A stretch of 64,000 nt of DNA, from assembly GCA_024278955.1 (NCBI GenBank), contig JAJRSE010000139.1, positions 1 through 64,000 of the forward strand, in the 5' to 3' direction. How positions within the stretch are numbered: the first letter of the stretch is position 1; every line of letters starts with the position of its first letter. Positions 59,648 to 64,000 of this stretch are shown here, piece after piece. A program made the translations under genes and the position numbers. The notes under the pieces are model-generated. The model did no database searches and was not told the origin of the DNA. It saw nothing but the letters and a program-made list of their open reading frames with translations. The stretch comes from Planctomycetota bacterium (GTDB lineage: Bacteria; Planctomycetota; Planctomycetia; Pirellulales; Lacipirellulaceae).

Positions 59648-60909
59648 CGACCGGCTCCCGGCGAATCAATCCGTTGAAGCTCAACGGTCATCTGCCCCAT
59701 GGGGTCGGCTTCAATCACCGTAAGTCGAAATATGTGCCACTCAATTTGTTCTCCTTTATCAGGGAGCCTCCCTAGTACTTCCTGAACGATGCCAGCGACG
59801 GTTGTGCTTTTGCTCTGGGGCAACGAAGTATCGAAAGTCCGCGCAAGACGCCGCAGGCTGGTCATACCGGTCACATGCCAAAGGTTTTCGTCCAACTGGC
59901 GAATCGGCGAAGTTTCTAAAAGTCGCGAGCTACGGCTTGCCTCGTCTTCAAAAACGGTTTGCAACAGGTCTTCGAGTGTCACGATTCCGATCGTTTCGCC
60001 CAATTCGTTGACAATCGCTGCGACCTCACACTCGTGGGATTGCAATTCGTCGAAAATCGAAGCCACGGTAGAACACCAGGGTACGTAAACCACAGGCTGC
60101 GCGAAATTTTCTAGGTGCTGTCTAGGAATCGTTGGTAGGTGTTTTAGTGCAATTGCACTAGCGATTTCGTCGTTGTCGGGTTCAGTCACAAGCACGTAGC
60201 CGCTGCGCGTGAGTTGGCCACCCAAATCGGCCAAATGGACCGGCGGGCGAAACGATTGATATTGTGTCCGGGGCCGCATCAACTCTTCAGCGCGAAGCTC
60301 TGACAGGAGGACAATGTTATGCAGAGCTTTGCGTTCTTGAGCTGCTAGCTCTTCGTCGGTCGTTGAAACGGTGATCGCTTTCTCTAAGTCGGAAAGCTCA
60401 AGATACGGCTCGATGCGAAATCCTGGGAGCAACAGACGTCGTAGGGCTTGGTTTACCGAAGAAAAGAAAGGCGCGATCGGATCGAAAACTCGAACCGCAA
60501 CTGCAAGAGGGATGCTGATAAGACTCGATACGGTTCGCGGAATTAAAACTCCTACCGTCTTCGGAATCATTTCGCTGAGCAAAATAATCGTGAGCAGAGA
60601 AACAACGGCGACCAAGCCTGCCTCGGTACGTTGGTTTTGCTTCTCCAGTTGAATGCCTATCGTCGAGGCGAGCGAAAAGTAGACGATGTTAATGATCAAG
60701 TTCCAGAACAAGATCGCCGTCAGCAAACGGTTGGGTTGGTCCAGCAGTGTGATCGCAATGCGTTGAGCCGCGCTGCCGTTATTCAGTTTGCGTCGGTCGT
60801 CAGACTTCAACGAAAAGAGAGCCGCTTCGCTGCAAGAAAAGAACCCCGACCCGACTCCCAAAAAAGCCATCGCAAAAAAGTACGGTGCAAATTGCTGCAA
60901 CAGAGACAC
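59644..60909 (-). CDS. CNNM/CorC-type membrane protein (DUF21, CBS pair, CorC_HlyC domain), first of a pair
   Basis: The 421 residues start at GTG 60909 with AAAGGG upstream. The DUF21 domain shows GVGSGFFSCSEAALFSL and LLSEMIPKTVGVLIPRTV. A CBS pair follows (LMRPRTQYQSFRPPV … CEVAAIVNELGETIGIVTLEDLLQ), and a C-terminal CorC_HlyC domain (WHVTGMTSLRRLARTF … TVAGIVQEVLGRLPDKGEQI). This is the full-length form of the family, probably a Mg2+/Co2+ transport protein. It is coupled to the shorter paralogue downstream. Confidence 0.88.
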   Translation of the reverse strand: MSLLQQFAPYFFAMAFLGVGSGFFSCSEAALFSLKSDDRRKLNNGSAAQRIAITLLDQPNRLLTAILFWNLIINIVYFSLASTIGIQLEKQNQRTEAGLVAVVSLLTIILLSEMIPKTVGVLIPRTVSSLISIPLAVAVRVFDPIAPFFSSVNQALRRLLLPGFRIEPYLELSDLEKAITVSTTDEELAAQERKALHNIVLLSELRAEELMRPRTQYQSFRPPVHLADLGGQLTRSGYVLVTEPDNDEIASAIALKHLPTIPRQHLENFAQPVVYVPWCSTVASIFDELQSHECEVAAIVNELGETIGIVTLEDLLQTVFEDEASRSSRLLETSPIRQLDENLWHVTGMTSLRRLARTFDTSLPQSKSTTVAGIVQEVLGRLPDKGEQIEWHIFRLTVIEADPMGQMTVELQRIDSPGAGR

Positions 60910-61104
60910 GAAAAGACCCTTTAGGAAGGTGAGGGATGTTTGATTTTTGAGGTGAGTGCTATTGGTACTGCTTGAGCGGGCGGCAGATTGGAAATCGCCT
61001 GGAGGTAGTGCAGGTAAGTGGGACTATGGGACTTTTTAAGGTCAACTTTTTTCGCCGCGACCCTTACATCAACAATCAAACATCCCACATCAAACATTTC
61101 CCAG

Positions 61105-62889
61105 TTAGTCATTGTTCTCAGAGGCTCTACCTGTCGCGACATCGAATTCGTCGATCGCGGGAATCAGCAACGCGGCAGTCGCAAAGCCATAAGTCGTAAC
61201 AGCCACCAGGAAGGCTGCCCCGAAGCTTCCTTGCAAGTAACTGGTAATCACATAAAAAGTTGCGAACGGAGTTGCCATCGAAACCAGCCCGATCGCACTC
61301 GACGGATTGCGAGACCCCAACGCCATGTACAAGCCTGCCCCGCCTCCGAGCATGAACGCGGTAAACGCTTGGAATTGATAGGTGAAAGAACTTTGAAACG
61401 CCAACATCATTCTCATGCAAACGGCGATTCCGAGCAACAGAAACAGAACTGTGCTGAGACTTATCGCCACTGCGATTCGCGATTCGGCGTATGCCATCCC
61501 CGTATGGACGCCCAACATGGCTACGAAAATGTTCATCACCAGTAAGGTGATGATAAGAAACACAAGGTTCTCGGTCGACAGATGGTCGGTGTACCAGAGC
61601 ACCGTACACATAACGAGAGGGAGCAAGATCATTTCCTTGGAATTGAAAAAGACTCCTCCCAGTTTGCCGAACACGATTTCTTTAGGAGTTAAGTCGGTTA
61701 CAAGCAAAAGGTCGAGCGCCCTCAGGTCGCGTTCGTTGGTGAGCGAAGTCACGGCCAACGCATTGACCAGAACCAATCCGAGAACCGCCAACGGCACAAT
61801 CGGCTGGGCTGCGGCCAGTTGTGCGGCAGATCGCGAGAAGTTGTTGTCGGAGTTTTCAAGGAAAACAAACAAAGCCGCAGCGCAGATTGCAAAGACAACA
61901 AGATAAGCAATACGAACCACGACGATTTTTTTGCCATACGCCCAGGTCATGATCTCTCGCCAGAGAATAGGATTATCCCAAACCTGTCGGGATTCGGCTT
62001 TTAGCTTAGGCTGGACTCCTGCTTCAGATACCGTTTGCTGATTTTTTGCCTCGGTGTCGAGCGTTGCACGTTGTTTGTCTTGAATGGGGTTCCATACCCG
62101 TACGCGTAGAATTGCCCAGAGATTCAAAAGCAGGGCAAAGGCGGTGGACGACACAAGGAAGTAAGCCACAGGCCCGCCGTAAGCAGCAAGCGGCCCTCCG
62201 GTAGTTTCCAGAGGCTGAAGGGCGGAAAAGATCGCGTGAAAGGGCGATAGCACAACGGCCCATTGTTCGGTTGGAATGCCTAGCCATACTTTTCCCTGAA
62301 AGCCTGCCGCGACAATTTCGCCGGCAAGCAGCCAGAGGACGACCAGCAATGCCGTCATTGCGAGCGACTGAAAAGTTTTCTCTCGCCACAAGGCAATCGT
62401 CGAACCTAAGCTCCCCGCCACCGCAGCAGCAGTTAGGGTGACTGCCACGACTCGAAAAACCTGAGGGTACGAAACCCCCCCCAAAAGGGTGATCGACATA
62501 AGCAGGGCCGTAGCTGCCACGATCAGAACCAAAACGTTGAGCATACTGGCCATCAGCTTGCCCAGCACCAATTCAAAGTTCGAGAGATTGGTCATCAGAA
62601 GCAGATCAAGCGTTCGTCGGTCTTTTTCCTGGGCAACAGCTGCTGCCGTAAGCAAGGCTGAGAAAGCGATCGCCATTGCTAATTGAAGCGGCGCCAAAAG
62701 AGCAAATACTGCAGAACCAAAACGTGCCAGATCGCCCAAACCACGTACTTGCTGAGAACCAATAAGAATCAGCCAAGCCGTTAGGATGAGACCAAATAGC
62801 GCAGCAACGTAACCTGCACGCAATAGGTAGAGTCGCCAACTGCGTGGAGCGGCGGTGACTTCACGGTTGAAAACCGGTCCGATAAGCAA
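61105..62889 (-). CDS. Internally duplicated ABC-2 type permease
   Basis: The 594 residues contain about 12 transmembrane helices in two homologous halves of six. Each half carries the same amphipathic motif after its second helix: EKDRRTLDLLLMTNLSNFEL in the first and NERDLRALDLLLVTDLTPKE in the second. Both halves read as ABC-2 permease domains, so the protein could form the whole membrane part of an exporter. Translation starts at TTG 62889, 7 bases after AAGGA. The matching ATPase gene is not within this window; it may lie elsewhere. The substrate is unknown. Confidence 0.8.
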   Translation of the reverse strand: MLIGPVFNREVTAAPRSWRLYLLRAGYVAALFGLILTAWLILIGSQQVRGLGDLARFGSAVFALLAPLQLAMAIAFSALLTAAAVAQEKDRRTLDLLLMTNLSNFELVLGKLMASMLNVLVLIVAATALLMSITLLGGVSYPQVFRVVAVTLTAAAVAGSLGSTIALWREKTFQSLAMTALLVVLWLLAGEIVAAGFQGKVWLGIPTEQWAVVLSPFHAIFSALQPLETTGGPLAAYGGPVAYFLVSSTAFALLLNLWAILRVRVWNPIQDKQRATLDTEAKNQQTVSEAGVQPKLKAESRQVWDNPILWREIMTWAYGKKIVVVRIAYLVVFAICAAALFVFLENSDNNFSRSAAQLAAAQPIVPLAVLGLVLVNALAVTSLTNERDLRALDLLLVTDLTPKEIVFGKLGGVFFNSKEMILLPLVMCTVLWYTDHLSTENLVFLIITLLVMNIFVAMLGVHTGMAYAESRIAVAISLSTVLFLLLGIAVCMRMMLAFQSSFTYQFQAFTAFMLGGGAGLYMALGSRNPSSAIGLVSMATPFATFYVITSYLQGSFGAAFLVAVTTYGFATAALLIPAIDEFDVATGRASENND

Positions 62890-63354
62890 TCTTGGTTCCT
62901 TGGGCTGTCAGGGAATTCTGTGAGGATTACTTTCAAGGACGAAGTACGCAAGTGACCGTGGCGGCGAGGCCAGGAGGCTGCCCATCCGATCCAACGCAGG
63001 AACAAAGAAGCAACCCATCTACTATAGGCTGGCACCAAAGAAGAGTCGAGCGGTCAACGGATCTTCGCCAACTGGTGCTATAATCGTTGTAACCAAGCCT
63101 GACATGAGTTTATAGGCCTCTCAAAGCCCCTCGGTTCGCCTGAGCCTCGTGGACACTGAATTGAATTCGTCTAGAATGGATCGAGGTGGATGAATTCTTT
63201 GGTCACGCCCGAAAACAATCGCTCTCGTGCTTTGACAAACTCTTAGAATTGGCGTACTGGCATGTATATAGGGCCAAACCGTATCGAGAGCGGAGCGCCA
63301 GTGTGGGATTTGCTCGAGCAGCTCGTTTCAAAAACTTTTTCGAGGATATCTATT
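62890..63354. other. 465-bp divergent spacer
   Basis: No gene is supported; an open frame from 63186 overlaps the real TPR gene in another frame and lacks a domain. A TATAAT box at 63079-63084 and a better spaced promoter candidate at 63150-63177 lie here. Confidence 0.4.
63150..63177 (+). promoter_or_regulatory. Sigma70-like promoter candidate for the TPR gene
   Basis: TGGACA (63150-63155) and TAGAAT (63172-63177) are separated by 16 bases. The gene starts 178 bases downstream, so the leader would be long. Confidence 0.3.
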
Positions 63355-64000
63355 ATGGTTTCAAGCAAGGCGAACATTGTATCAGGCCGAGCCGCGGTCG
63401 TCCTGGCGGCTTTAGTCGCTTTGCTGGTTGTAAGCTCTGCAGGTCCCCTGCATGCTCAGCAGAATGCATTGAAACAATTGACGAAGAAAAATCTCATTGG
63501 AAATTCGGTTTCCTTTTCTAACAACGACTACAGCGAAATCGACAAAGCGATCCAACGATTTCGGAATGGCGATACCGAATCGGCGCTAGAGTTTCTGAAA
63601 TCGGCAAAAGCCAAGTACCCTAAGCTTCCTCCCGTTGAAGTTATCCTAGCAAAGATGTATTTCGCAGTACGAAATGCAAACGCGATTAAGGCTGGGCGCA
63701 TACTTTTGGAGCGAACCATTGTGAACGATCCCAAAGATCCTGAAGCTTATTTGCTTCTAGCCGACCAAGCCTTCGTCAACCGAAGAATCACAGAGGCTTT
63801 CGCACTGTTTGAGTTGGTAGACCCTCTTGTCCAGGAATTTAGTGGCAACTCGAAGCGGAAGCAAGACTTTTCGATCCGCCTTCTCGCCGGTCGCGCTGCC
63901 GTGGCCGAGAGTCGTCAGCAATGGGAAGAAGCGTTGATCTGGCTGAAAAAATGGGTCGACTTGGCGCCGGAAAACGCAGCAAGTCACCAGCGATTGGGCA
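63355..64000 (+). CDS. Secreted TPR-repeat protein, 5' part (runs off the window)
   Basis: From ATG 63355 (GAGG about 10 bases upstream) 215 codons are visible with no stop before the window edge. The start has a signal peptide (AAVVLAALVALLVVSSAGPLHAQ). TPR-like helical pairs then begin near residue 60: EIDKAIQRFRNGDTESALEF, PPVEVILAKMYFAVRN, DPEAYLLLADQAFVNRRITE and WEEALIWLKKWVDLAPENAA. TPR arrays mediate protein contacts; the rest of the protein could hold further repeats. No neighbour suggests a specific role. Confidence 0.75.
   Translation, partial: MVSSKANIVSGRAAVVLAALVALLVVSSAGPLHAQQNALKQLTKKNLIGNSVSFSNNDYSEIDKAIQRFRNGDTESALEFLKSAKAKYPKLPPVEVILAKMYFAVRNANAIKAGRILLERTIVNDPKDPEAYLLLADQAFVNRRITEAFALFELVDPLVQEFSGNSKRKQDFSIRLLAGRAAVAESRQQWEEALIWLKKWVDLAPENAASHQRLG

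Noticed and set aside
63186..63521. 111-codon frame near the right edge
   Set aside because: It overlaps the signal peptide of the TPR gene in another frame and lacks a domain.

Overview
The window looks like chromosome from a planctomycete, most likely of the Pirellulales. This is inferred from gene content. There is a soluble TPR protein carrying two RNA-polymerase alpha C-terminal-like domains, a fused SecD-SecF, a GYF_2 (DUF4339) mini-protein, a DUF374 acyltransferase and several secreted TPR, VWA or AsmA-type proteins, with GC content a little above 50 percent. Intergenic palindromic repeats are frequent. No rRNA, CRISPR array or prophage was seen. The only insertion-sequence trace is the first 20 codons of an IS3-type OrfA at the left edge.

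Left part (1-32.9 kb) is mostly core metabolism and housekeeping. A two-subunit NifJ-type pyruvate:ferredoxin oxidoreductase lies on the minus strand (0.6-4.4 kb). Next come a repeat-rich gap, tRNA-Thr(CGT), the TPR/alpha-CTD protein, and tgt-yajC-secDF, a classical export and queuosine neighbourhood. After those are LysM, hydrolase-like, VWA and lipoprotein genes. rny-ymdB follows, with a structured candidate non-coding RNA just upstream of rny. Then tilS, a large AsmA-like protein, dapF, DUF374, and the compact run xseA-xseB-ispA-dxs, which supplies exonuclease VII and the start of isoprenoid synthesis.

Middle part (about 33-56 kb) is an accessory region that reads as a multi-layer heavy-metal handling island. 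It holds a CPC-type P-type ATPase, a MerT-like importer followed by an HMA domain, and a complete CusB/CusA/CusC-type tripartite efflux system. Around these pumps sit many small exported metal-ligand proteins: three members of an apparently undescribed Cys-rich family sharing a signal-peptide motif and a C-terminal C-x3-C-R-[FY]-x-L ending, two proteins built from paired TRASH/YHS-like CP-x(n)-CCxGC modules (the same module is tandemly duplicated on the CusB C-terminus), three small Cys-containing lipoproteins, and two Gly/His-rich exported proteins. A zinc-ribbon protein with a degenerate receiver domain, a methyltransferase, an LpxO-like hydroxylase, a DUF2231 membrane protein with a His-rich tail and a cytochrome P460-like protein are embedded in the same block. 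The inferred logic is that pumps move metal across the inner and outer membranes while the small exported proteins buffer or pass it on in the periplasm.

Right part (56-64 kb) holds a secreted beta-propeller glycosidase-like protein, a lone LuxR-type HTH protein with a recognisable promoter and operator-like palindrome, two overlapping CNNM/CorC-type membrane proteins, an internally duplicated ABC-2 permease and the start of a secreted TPR protein that runs off the window.

All functional statements come from reading motifs by eye; no database search was possible.
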